From: Candidatus Hodarchaeota archaeon
GTDB lineage: Archaea; Asgardarchaeota; Heimdallarchaeia; Hodarchaeales; Hodarchaeaceae
Direction: 5' to 3'
DNA length: 6,088 nt
Assembly: GCA_016840305.1 (NCBI GenBank)
Contig: JAEOSP010000350.1
Coordinates: 1 to 6,088, forward strand
Shown here piece by piece: positions 1 through 5,470 of this stretch. A program made the position numbers and the translations under genes. The notes below the pieces were generated by a model. That model had not been told where the DNA came from. It made no database searches and saw nothing but the letters and a program-made list of their open reading frames with translations. The stretch's first letter is position 1. Each line of letters begins with the position of its first letter.

Positions 1-318
1 AATGTTCGAGCTTTTTTTGCTTCTAACAAAGTTGACCGTCCAGTTATTGCCAAGATGGATGAAATCGCACAAGAGTATGGCAAAGATGAAAAAGGAAACT
101 TTGTTATGTATCAAAATTTGCCAAGATTGTTAAAGATGGCAAAAGCTGATCTTGGATTACCTATTGGTGAACAAAAACCAAAAAAACGAGAAAAGGTTAA
201 TCCAAAGAAGCAAGTTGAGTCTGGGTCATTGCGGAAGAGTGTTCGTACTGTTGCAGAAAAGCCTGCTCAAACAATGATGGAAGCATTTGATCAGACGTTG
301 GAGCAGTTAAATGAATAA
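1..318 (+). CDS. Probable capsid scaffolding protein, C-terminal part (5' end outside window)
   Basis: The frame is open from the left edge to TAA at 316-318, giving 105 residues. An internal ATG at 55 exists, but coding reads in from upstream (NVRAFFASNKVDRPVIAKMD), so that ATG is unlikely to be the start. The visible part is hydrophilic and probably helical: a segment of about 50 residues ending in LLKMAKADLG, then a very basic linker (KPKKREKVNPKKQ), then a helical acidic end (MMEAFDQTLEQLNE). Phage scaffolding proteins usually sit directly upstream of the major capsid gene, are charged and helical, and often have a short charged C-terminal capsid-binding helix. Position and composition fit that role, assembly of the procapsid, from which the protein is later lost. 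There is no catalytic motif. A different small head protein is possible. The next gene starts 16 bases downstream, so they are probably co-transcribed. Confidence 0.5.
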   Translation, partial: NVRAFFASNKVDRPVIAKMDEIAQEYGKDEKGNFVMYQNLPRLLKMAKADLGLPIGEQKPKKREKVNPKKQVESGSLRKSVRTVAEKPAQTMMEAFDQTLEQLNE

Positions 319-321
319 TTG

Positions 322-328
322 AAAGGAG
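322..328 (+). promoter_or_regulatory. Shine-Dalgarno site deciding the GTG start of the capsid gene
   Basis: AAAGGAG lies six bases before GTG at 335. No in-frame ATG has a comparable site nearby, so this supports a GTG start for the major capsid protein. A strong site is expected for the most abundant virion protein. Confidence 0.8.
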
Positions 329-334
329 TGAATC

Positions 335-1393
335 GTGGCTGTTGCGAGTTTTACCTATAACCTCGATTCCATTCTTTCTACCACATTGATGAATTATCGT
401 AAGAAACTTTACGATAATATCTTTAATGCGTGTCCAGTGTTTTATTGGTTACATGCAAATGGTAGGAAACGGATTGAGGATGGTGGAGAAAGAATTGTCA
501 TTCCTTTGCAATATGGTAGGAATACAACTATTTCTTCTATGTCAAGTGGTTACGATATTATTGATACGACTCCGCAGGACAACATCACCGCTGCTTACTA
601 TGAGTGGAAGGAAGTTGCGGGTTCTATTTCTATATCTAACAAGGAACTGGTTCAAAATTCAGGTAAACATAAAATAATCAATTTGCTTCAGGCAAAGAGT
701 AATGAAGCTGAAATGTCAATGGTCGAAGAGTTGGAAGGCATGGTTATTGGTAGATATACTGGTGGACAAGTTGCTCATGATTTCTTGGCACTTTCTGAAT
801 TTATTCAGAAAGACCCAACTGGTACAGATACAGTTGGTGGAATTGCACAGGGAACATATGCATGGTGGAGAAATCAGTATGATACCACTGCTAGAACAAC
901 TTGGGCACTGTTGTTAGCTGGAATGGCGAAAATGTATAATAGCTGTTCCAAGGGTGGTGCAGGTGGAAAAAGGTCTTTCCCTGATCTTATCATTACAGAT
1001 CAAAATGCGTACGAGAGTTATGAAAGTGCGTGTCGGGATAAGACTCGAATCATTAATGAAAAGATTGCTGATCTTGGATTTGGTGGTTTAAAGTTTAGGG
1101 GTTCAACATTAATGTGGGATGAATATATGCCTGACATATATACTGGAACCACAAGTGTTACCCCTGCTACTGTTGATACCTATTCCTATACAAAGCAGAA
1201 TATGTATTTTATTAATTCTGAATACATTGACTTTGTGGTTGCAAAAGGACAGGATTTGACAGTTGGGCCTTTTATCCAACCTGAAAATCAAAAGGCAAAG
1301 ACTTCCATTATCTATATAATGGGTGAACTTTGTTGTTCCAATCGGCGGAAACAGGGAGCATTGATGAATATTACTGCTACCCTAGCAGCATAA
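335..1393 (+). CDS. Major capsid protein (HK97-fold type)
   Basis: A 352-residue protein that should form the icosahedral shell. The start is GTG at 335, backed by AAAGGAG six bases upstream. The N-terminus (LSTTLMNYRKKLYDNIFNAC, about residues 14-33) is followed by a Gly/Arg-rich stretch (GRKRIEDGGERIVIPLQYG) and the segment YYEWKEVAGSISISNKELVQN. This layout is typical of a group of phage major capsid proteins of about 300-360 residues that I associate with the Gp13-like family, where an N-arm leads into an E-loop-like region and a segment contacting neighbouring subunits. The middle holds TWALLLAGMAKMYNSCSKGG and FPDLIITDQNAYESYE, the usual P- and A-domain layout in which a residue run is annotated as LI-T-Q-Y. 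The C-terminus (IYIMGELCCSNRRKQGALMNI) resembles the closing strand of these proteins. It follows a probable scaffold gene and is followed by a hairpin terminator. The exact family name is from memory; the capsid role is secure. Confidence 0.9.
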   Translation: MAVASFTYNLDSILSTTLMNYRKKLYDNIFNACPVFYWLHANGRKRIEDGGERIVIPLQYGRNTTISSMSSGYDIIDTTPQDNITAAYYEWKEVAGSISISNKELVQNSGKHKIINLLQAKSNEAEMSMVEELEGMVIGRYTGGQVAHDFLALSEFIQKDPTGTDTVGGIAQGTYAWWRNQYDTTARTTWALLLAGMAKMYNSCSKGGAGGKRSFPDLIITDQNAYESYESACRDKTRIINEKIADLGFGGLKFRGSTLMWDEYMPDIYTGTTSVTPATVDTYSYTKQNMYFINSEYIDFVVAKGQDLTVGPFIQPENQKAKTSIIYIMGELCCSNRRKQGALMNITATLAA

Positions 1394-1398
1394 ACAAT

Positions 1399-1429
1399 AA
1401 TATATTGGGGGAGTTCCCCCCAATATATT
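1399..1429 (+). terminator. Strong hairpin after the capsid gene, probable terminator or mRNA-stabilising stem
   Basis: AATATATTGGGGG (1399-1411) and CCCCCAATATATT (1417-1429) form a perfect 13-bp stem with loop AGTTC. It begins five bases after the capsid stop codon. The following bases (TCTTAT) make only a poor T-run, so termination may be partial, or the stem may protect the 3' end of capsid mRNA. The stem is nearly symmetric and could also act on the other strand, although no - strand gene is seen. Confidence 0.8.
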
Positions 1430-1454
1430 TCTTATAGAGTAAAAGGAGTCTGTT

Positions 1455-1898
1455 ATGTTGATGCAAAGGATTAATCGTAGCGATCCTGAAAAGATTTTCA
1501 TGGTCGTGAAAGCACAGCAAGCATTGCTTGTTGACCGGCCAGTAAGTTTGGCATTTACTGGCACGGATGATGGTCTTGGTGCCAGAACCTGTGATTCAGC
1601 TGTTGAAATTTCTTCAGTAGTTGGTATAGCTGATTCAGCAGCCGCTATTGGCGAATATTGTCTTGTTCAGGTATATGGATTTAGAAGTTCTGCGGTCTGT
1701 ATAGCTGCTACAAGCATTGCAGCTGGTGGTACTGGTTGTGTGTACGTTCCCGTACATGATTCGAGTGGTATTCTGAGTCAGTCAATTTCAAAAGGTGCTT
1801 CTGTTGCAGCATTGCCTAATTTTGTTGCAGCTAATTCAGCATCTACCACTACATTCGGTGCAACCAGTGGTATGGCAGTATTTATCAGGTGTCTATAA
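1455..1898 (+). CDS. Probable small head decoration protein
   Basis: A 147-residue protein starting at ATG 1455, with AAAAGGAG seven bases upstream. It has no catalytic motif and no obvious signal peptide or membrane helix. After a short polar N-terminus (MLMQRINRSDPEKIF) it is rich in Ala, Ser, Gly, Val and Thr, with alternating patterns suggesting beta strands: VVGIADSAAAIGEYCLVQVYG (about residues 54-74) and IAAGGTGCVYVPVHD. The motif of a GEY-type turn followed by VQVYG resembles small proteins encoded next to phage capsid genes that bind the outside of the shell and stabilise it. Its place directly after the capsid gene supports this. A small unrelated structural protein cannot be excluded. 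The stop TAA shares its last base with the ATG of the next gene (TAATG), so translational coupling is likely. Confidence 0.55.
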   Translation: MLMQRINRSDPEKIFMVVKAQQALLVDRPVSLAFTGTDDGLGARTCDSAVEISSVVGIADSAAAIGEYCLVQVYGFRSSAVCIAATSIAAGGTGCVYVPVHDSSGILSQSISKGASVAALPNFVAANSASTTTFGATSGMAVFIRCL

Positions 1899-2062
1899 TG
1901 CCTGAAGAAGCCGGTGATTTTCTTCGTTGTGTTGATTGTAAAAGAATAACAACGAAAATAAAATTACTGAAAACTGGGGAGTGTTCCTATTGCGGTTGTC
2001 ACCGCTTTAGGAACACAAATCCCACATGGTGGGAAAGTTTTAAATTGCGGAGGCAAAAATGA
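1898..2062 (+). CDS. Small zinc-ribbon-like protein, 54 residues
   Basis: ATG at 1898 overlaps the previous stop by one base, and the TGA at 2060-2062 overlaps the next ATG (ATGA), so the gene fits exactly between two genes in a coupled series. The protein has two CxxC knuckles, C11-V-D-C14 and C29-S-Y-C32, followed by G33-C34-H35, spaced as in a zinc ribbon. The tail is basic and aromatic (PTWWESFKLRRQK). Treble-clef and zinc-ribbon mini-proteins of this size are common in phage structural operons, and their function is mostly unknown; nucleic-acid or protein binding is a guess. No clear Shine-Dalgarno site precedes it, so it probably depends on ribosomes finishing the upstream gene. The gene contains a large nested hairpin (1981-2016) that partly sets the sequence around the second CxxC. 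Confidence 0.75.
   Translation: MPEEAGDFLRCVDCKRITTKIKLLKTGECSYCGCHRFRNTNPTWWESFKLRRQK
1981..2016 (+). other. Nested hairpin inside the zinc-ribbon gene
   Basis: GTGTTCCTA (1981-1989) pairs with TAGGAACAC (2008-2016); a symmetric TT/TT internal loop follows; then GCGGT (1992-1996) pairs with ACCGC (2001-2005) around the loop TGTC. That gives 14 perfect pairs in 36 bases. The tandem U-U mismatches could be stacked in RNA. There is no T-run, so it is not a standard terminator. It lies 32 bases before the Shine-Dalgarno site of the glycosyltransferase gene, so a role in mRNA processing or translation control is plausible but unproven. Confidence 0.7.
2021..2033 (+). other. Short second hairpin upstream of the glycosyltransferase
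   Basis: CCCAC (2021-2025) pairs with GTGGG (2029-2033) around the three-base loop ATG. It follows the nested hairpin by four bases and is followed by AAAGTTTTAAAT. On its own a five-pair stem is weak evidence; its value is that it is stacked directly behind the larger hairpin and 15 bases before GGAGG at 2049-2053. Confidence 0.4.
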
Positions 2063-2838
2063 CAAAGAAAAAGAAGTTAATGGTTGCAACTAATATTTAC
2101 AAAATTGATCCAATACCTTATGCTTCGCATTTGTCAATGATTTATCGGTTAGGTAAAAATCTTCCAGAGTTAGATTTAGTTTTTTCTGGCCCTTGGAGAA
2201 TGCCTATTGATGTAGCACGAAATGCTGCTGTGGATTATGCATTAAAAATGGAGTGTGATTATTTATTTTTCTATGATGATGATATGGTTCTTCATCCTGA
2301 TATAATAGAAAGATTATTTGCAAGGAAGAAAGATATTGTCATGGCATTGTGTTATATTAGAGGATACCCTTTCCGGCCTATGATGTTTCGATTTGATGGA
2401 GTAGGTAATCTTGATCTTTATGATTATAAAGATGAAGATGTTGAAGATGGATTGGTAAAAGTTGATGCAGTTGGTAATGCTTGCACATTTATAAATTGTG
2501 AAGCATTTAAATTAATTCCTGAACCTTGGTTTGTTACTGGCAAAACTCATACAGAAGATGTTTATTTCTGTATGAAAGCAAGAGACTATATAGAGAAATT
2601 AGAACTTTATGTAGATGTTTCTTTTGAAAGTGGCCATATGCTTGACAAACCAATTTTAACTTCAACAAGTAGAAAATTGTTATTGAAGATGTATGAAAAA
2701 GGTATAAATCAACTTTGGCAACCAGATGCTTCTTATATAAAAGAAGTTGAATATAAAAATCCTTTAGAGGATTATAAGGAGAAACAAAATGGCAACGGAT
2801 TATCAGATAATAACAAAAAAGATGCTAGTTCCACATAG
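2059..2838 (+). CDS. Glycosyltransferase, GT-A fold (family 2-like)
   Basis: A 259-residue protein likely to transfer a sugar from a nucleotide-sugar donor, acting in the host cytoplasm; no signal peptide or membrane helix is seen. The start ATG has GGAGG five bases upstream and overlaps the previous stop (ATGA). Visible parts: a first strand KLMVATNIY (about 6-14); IDVARNAAVDYAL (50-62), the common ARN helix of this group; the metal/nucleotide-binding acidic motif FFYDDDM with D73-D75; an acceptor-side region ending in THTEDVYFCMKA, where E166-D167 are at the usual catalytic-base position; and ESGHM with H193, a likely metal ligand. The last 30 or so residues are polar, probably disordered, and overlap the next gene by 50 bases. 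The acceptor is unknown: virion proteins, host surface glycan or phage DNA are all possible. The low G+C (17/60 at 2221-2280) suggests acquisition separately from the capsid genes. Confidence 0.85.
   Translation: MTKKKKLMVATNIYKIDPIPYASHLSMIYRLGKNLPELDLVFSGPWRMPIDVARNAAVDYALKMECDYLFFYDDDMVLHPDIIERLFARKKDIVMALCYIRGYPFRPMMFRFDGVGNLDLYDYKDEDVEDGLVKVDAVGNACTFINCEAFKLIPEPWFVTGKTHTEDVYFCMKARDYIEKLELYVDVSFESGHMLDKPILTSTSRKLLLKMYEKGINQLWQPDASYIKEVEYKNPLEDYKEKQNGNGLSDNNKKDASST
2776..2781 (+). promoter_or_regulatory. Shine-Dalgarno site supporting an overlapping start at 2789
   Basis: AAGGAG lies seven bases before ATG 2789, inside the glycosyltransferase reading frame. Such a strong site makes the 50-base overlap between the two genes credible, rather than a later start for the 99-residue protein. 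Confidence 0.7.
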
Positions 2839-3088
2839 TAAATTAAATGGACTACAAACTTATAAAGATTTTGGAGTCCAGTATGTTACAATCATTGATT
2901 GTATCCCAGCTATTCCTCAAGTAATATTTACTGGAATGACTCTAAGTGGAGAGTTTGAAATTCCCCCTCTTGCACTTGTTACTGAAACCCATCGCCCTGG
3001 TGATCCTAGTGAAATAACTGGAGAAGAGATTCCAGAAGTCAGGGATGAATATGGACATGGGGAAGATGCCACTGGATTTGTGGATTAA
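2789..3088 (+). CDS. Unknown protein, 99 residues
   Basis: I do not recognise this protein. The start ATG at 2789 has an AAGGAG site seven bases upstream and lies 50 bases inside the end of the glycosyltransferase gene. The first two thirds (to about residue 68) alternate hydrophobic and polar residues and may be beta-rich (FGVQYVTIIDCIPAIPQVIF); the last third is acidic and Pro/Gly-rich (EITGEEIPEVRDEYGHGED), probably flexible. There is one Cys, no catalytic motif, no signal peptide and no membrane segment. It sits between the glycosyltransferase and the methyltransferase gene, so it may belong to the same accessory cassette, or it may be a small structural protein stranded among inserted genes. 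It ends 25 bases before the methyltransferase start. Confidence 0.7.
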   Translation: MATDYQIITKKMLVPHSKLNGLQTYKDFGVQYVTIIDCIPAIPQVIFTGMTLSGEFEIPPLALVTETHRPGDPSEITGEEIPEVRDEYGHGEDATGFVD

Positions 3089-3113
3089 TTAACATTTAAT
3101 CGGAGATTACTTG

Positions 3114-3749
3114 ATGTTATTTTTGAATGTTGGGTGTGGTGATAAGCGATATAAGGGTAATGTAATTAATATTGATATGAACAAAGATGTTCGTTGGTAT
3201 GATAAAGATGGAGAATTGGTCAAAAAAATGGCGACAGATGTTCAAGCAGATATGAGATTTTTGCCTTTTCGGAATGAATCATTTGATGGAGCCATTTGTA
3301 GTCATGTATTAGAACATATCCCTAGAGAACATCATTAATTTACGCTTGCAGAAATTAGAAGGGTAATTAAATTTGAAGGAACAATTTTTATTGAAGTCCC
3401 TGACATGGAGAGAGTTTGTAAATTTTTTGTCGAAAATTATCTAGGGATACAATTAGAGTATTGGTATCATTGTATTTATGGCAGAGGTTCTTTTCCTGGA
3501 GATCAGCATCTATCTGGATTTACTCGTCAATCTTTAACTGATCTTTTACTCGAAAATGGTTTTTATCAACTAGATTGGCTATATCAAGAATGGGGTGAAA
3601 AACCTTGGGTGAATAGACCATATATGACAGTTATTGCTAAAAAAACAGAAATACCTCCACATAGAATGGGATACTCTTCGCATATTGATTTATATGAAAG
3701 TGAGACTTCTAAAAATACTAATATTTTAGCTTTACGGAGAAAGTATTAA
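3114..3749 (+). pseudogene. SAM-dependent methyltransferase interrupted by an in-frame TAA
   Basis: Without the stop this would be a 211-residue class I methyltransferase. ATG 3114 has GGAG (3102-3105) eight bases upstream; a TTG at 3111 is a less likely start. Motif I, the SAM-binding loop, is LNVGCG (residues 4-9); NIDMN (19-23) ends the second strand with the acidic ribose-binding position; DMRFLPFRNESFDG (46-59) and SHVLEHIP (63-70) are motif IV and the post-motif helix, a pattern typical of Methyltransf_11-like proteins. TAA at 3336-3338 stops translation after residue 74. The same frame then continues with FTLAEIRRVIKFEG and IFIEVPDMERV, the expected next helix and strand, then YGRGSFPGDQHLSGF and a C-terminal strand region. 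A fragment starting at ATG 3405 lacks a good ribosome site and the SAM-binding motifs. A CAA-to-TAA change would explain it. The 3' end overlaps the next ATG (TAATG). Substrate unknown; the neighbouring glycosyltransferase suggests sugar methylation. Confidence 0.8.
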
Positions 3750-4444
3750 TGACCACTTTATCAAATATTTCGATTGCTATATTAACTAAATTAGAAGAAG
3801 AAGCTGGCGTTAATGATTTCTGGACTGCTACTGAATTGAAAAGTTGGTTTAATGATCTCTATATAGATATTTGTAGAGAAAATGATATTATTGCTCAACG
3901 GACTACTACAACTGATAGTGTTGCTGGTCAACAAGATTATTCTCTTACTTCAGGGCATTTGTCATTGCTTGGTGTAACTTATGATGGGAAACCTCTTCAT
4001 CCTACGACACTTGCAGAATTAGATGCATATAGTGAAACTTGGAGAAGTAGAGGTAATGGGGTGCCCAAGTGGTATTTTTTTGAAGAAGGACAACAATATA
4101 CTTATGTTAGCCTTTTTCCTAAACCAGATACTTCTGCTGTAGAAATTGGTCTTGCAGAAAGTTATTTACCAGATACATTAGGTAATGATGATGAACCTGT
4201 AGAACCATTTAAAGATGGTTTAATTATTAGAGATGGTGTTTTGTCCCTTGCTTTAGCAAAGGAAGGTGAAGGACAAAATATTGAACGTAGTGAATTTTAC
4301 TGGAATATGTTTGTAATTAAGTTAAGGAAAGCTATAGTCAGACAACCTGCTCCAAAACGAGTTCATGTTTTAAGGAGTATTGAAGATGTTGGAGCAGGGG
4401 GTTTGAATCTTGGAGATAACTACCCCCCTTACACTTTTGATTAG
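3749..4444 (+). CDS. Probable head-tail adaptor (neck) protein
   Basis: A 231-residue protein; ATG 3749 overlaps the previous TAA by one base, with GGAG (3736-3739) nine bases upstream. It starts with helices ending in a Trp-rich stretch (DFWTATELKSWFNDLYIDIC, about residues 23-42). It then has QDYSLTSGHLSLLGVTYDGKPL and ELDAYSETWRSRGNGVPKWYFFEE, followed by YVSLFPKPD. This order, an N-terminal helical bundle, a YSLP-like strand, a strand ending in a short DG turn, an ExLD helix with a W, then a PxYYxx...LxPxPD strand pair, is what I know from phage adaptor proteins of the SU10/podovirus type that sit under the portal ring and begin the neck. The C-terminal half (GLIIRDGVLSLALAKEGEGQN) is helical, ending with a Pro/Gly-rich tail. 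Its place between the head genes and the tail genes agrees. Its hand-counted G+C at 3781-3840 is 20/60, lower than the capsid gene. Confidence 0.75.
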   Translation: MTTLSNISIAILTKLEEEAGVNDFWTATELKSWFNDLYIDICRENDIIAQRTTTTDSVAGQQDYSLTSGHLSLLGVTYDGKPLHPTTLAELDAYSETWRSRGNGVPKWYFFEEGQQYTYVSLFPKPDTSAVEIGLAESYLPDTLGNDDEPVEPFKDGLIIRDGVLSLALAKEGEGQNIERSEFYWNMFVIKLRKAIVRQPAPKRVHVLRSIEDVGAGGLNLGDNYPPYTFD

Positions 4445-4453
4445 GAGATAAGA

Positions 4454-5149
4454 ATGACACATGCAACTGAATGGGGTGATGCTTTTGAAGCATTACCAAC
4501 TGATGATAATTATGGATATGAAATTGATAATTATATTCGGGAATTGAAAGTTTCTACCAGGGAACGAATAGCAGTCGATCATGAGATGAAAGTTAGTACC
4601 ACACATGATGGTAAACATAAAAAAGTAACTTTTAGGAAACAAACTGCAAATCCAACAACTGGTACTGAAGAAGGATTTTTGTTTACAAAAGATGTAAGTG
4701 ATAAAATTGAATTATTTTGGAAAGATGAAGATGGAAATGTTGTACAGCTAACATCTGCTGGGAAGATATTGTCTTTTCCTTCTGGAACAGAAATGGTGTT
4801 TTATCAAGACACAGCCCCGACTGGTTGGACTATCAACAATGTGGTGAATGATAAACTGTTAATCGTATCTAAGGGGTCTGCCGCTGGTGGAGAAACGGGA
4901 GGCACAGATCATCCAACCGGCACATGGACACAGCCAAATCATACCTTAACAACTGATGAAATTCCAGCTCATACACATTCAATTGCTGGATACAATGGGT
5001 CTGGTGGTGAGAGATATGCTTATGAAGCTGGTTCAGGTACACCGATCTCAACAGATTCTACAGGTTCCGCAGGTGGTGGTGGTGCACATAATCATGGCAG
5101 TAGCTGGAGACCTGGTGCATATGTTGTTATCATAGCTGAGAAAGATTGA
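4454..5149 (+). CDS. Tail fibre/collar-domain protein (probable receptor-binding)
   Basis: A 231-residue protein; ATG 4454 has AGGAG (4443-4447), which overlaps the previous stop codon, six bases upstream. The N-terminal part has PTDDNYGYEIDNYIRELK followed by RERIAVDHEM (about residues 15-45), a segment seen in many phage tail proteins as an IRELK-type helix before a fibre. A short beta region follows (FLFTKDVSDKIELFWKDEDG). From about residue 108 (FPSGTEMVFYQD, PTGW) it is a tail collar/fibre-tip domain, with PAHTHS (H173, H175), GGGGAHNHG (H212, H214) and an end of RPGAYVVIIAEKD. In T4 gp12-type fibres HxH motifs bind metal along the trimer axis, so a trimeric, metal-bound tip that contacts the host surface is inferred. 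The distal half is much richer in G+C than the N-terminal part, suggesting modular exchange. The protein is short for a complete fibre. Confidence 0.8.
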   Translation: MTHATEWGDAFEALPTDDNYGYEIDNYIRELKVSTRERIAVDHEMKVSTTHDGKHKKVTFRKQTANPTTGTEEGFLFTKDVSDKIELFWKDEDGNVVQLTSAGKILSFPSGTEMVFYQDTAPTGWTINNVVNDKLLIVSKGSAAGGETGGTDHPTGTWTQPNHTLTTDEIPAHTHSIAGYNGSGGERYAYEAGSGTPISTDSTGSAGGGGAHNHGSSWRPGAYVVIIAEKD

Positions 5150-5167
5150 TAAAACAAAGGGGGCATT

Positions 5168-5470
5168 ATGGAAGATACTTGTAGATATGAAACGTGTGTT
5201 ATTGCTAAGAAATTCAGATTAAAGGAACGACAAGGATGTCCTAATTTTATTGAGGTTGTTTTCAAAGACGATGAAACAGGGCAAACAAAACTTGTTGGTG
5301 ATTGTGCTCCAGTAAGAACATTACTTATGATTCAAGATATGTTCAATAGATTAATTTGTGTTCAAAAAAATCAAGATAAACAAAAGAATAAAGTAGAACC
5401 AATTTTTGAATTGATAAGGCTTAGTATGGAGGCTAAAGAATTGGAGAATAAGAGTGCTTCCGAAATTTAA
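5168..5470 (+). CDS. Unknown small protein with conserved-looking Cys residues
   Basis: A 100-residue protein; ATG 5168 follows AAAGGGGG (5156-5163) by four bases. Four cysteines lie in the first half: C5, C10, C24 (GCPNFIEVVF) and C46 (GDCAPVRTLLMIQDMFNRL), with a fifth at C64. The first half looks globular; the helix after C46 and the Lys/Gln-rich end (QKNQDKQKNK) are polar. A similar layout of a Cys-rich N-terminus followed by DCAP-RTLLMIQD-NR occurs, as I recall, in small unnamed phage proteins next to tail genes, but I do not know a function; metal binding by the cysteines is a guess. The gene sits between the fibre gene and the large tail protein and overlaps the latter by 17 bases, so co-translation is likely. 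Hand-counted G+C at 5341-5400 is only 14/60. Confidence 0.7.
   Translation: MEDTCRYETCVIAKKFRLKERQGCPNFIEVVFKDDETGQTKLVGDCAPVRTLLMIQDMFNRLICVQKNQDKQKNKVEPIFELIRLSMEAKELENKSASEI
5443..5446 (+). promoter_or_regulatory. Shine-Dalgarno site deciding a GTG start at 5454
   Basis: GGAG (within TTGGAG) lies seven bases before GTG 5454, inside the end of the preceding gene. It supports the GTG start and the 17-base overlap; the first in-frame ATG lies far inside the conserved-looking N-terminal region. Confidence 0.65.

Noticed and set aside
1109..1291. Antisense and nested open frames (also at 1382-1564, 4869-5051, 426-677 and 702-917)
   Set aside because: All lie within longer, well-supported genes on the + strand, and their translations look like frame shadows.
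1538..1562. Inverted repeat GCCAGTAA / TTACTGGC with a nine-base loop in the probable decoration gene
   Set aside because: An eight-pair stem with a loop of this size is expected about once or twice by chance in 6 kb, and it lies well inside a coding region with no supporting context.
3083..3101. Inverted repeat GATTAA / TTAATC before the methyltransferase
   Set aside because: Six A/T-rich pairs in an A/T-rich gap are weak, with no T-run; not reported as a terminator.
3111..3113. TTG start for the methyltransferase
   Set aside because: The neighbouring ATG at 3114 is better spaced (eight bases) from GGAG, and ATG is the preferred start codon.
3336..3338. Reassigned TAA codon (alternative genetic code)
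   Set aside because: TAA ends several other genes here (316, 1391, 1896, 3086, 3747, 5468) with coupled starts or ribosome sites right after, so global reassignment does not fit; a local nonsense change is simpler.
5072..5083. Tandem GGT x4 as a phase-variable repeat
   Set aside because: Four triplets encode a short Gly loop before the HNH motif; a triplet repeat would not shift the frame, and the run is too short to be a likely slippage switch.
4774..5149. Diversity-generating retroelement target in the fibre gene
   Set aside because: No reverse transcriptase gene, no template repeat and no C-type lectin variable region are visible; the end looks like a collar-type fibre tip instead.
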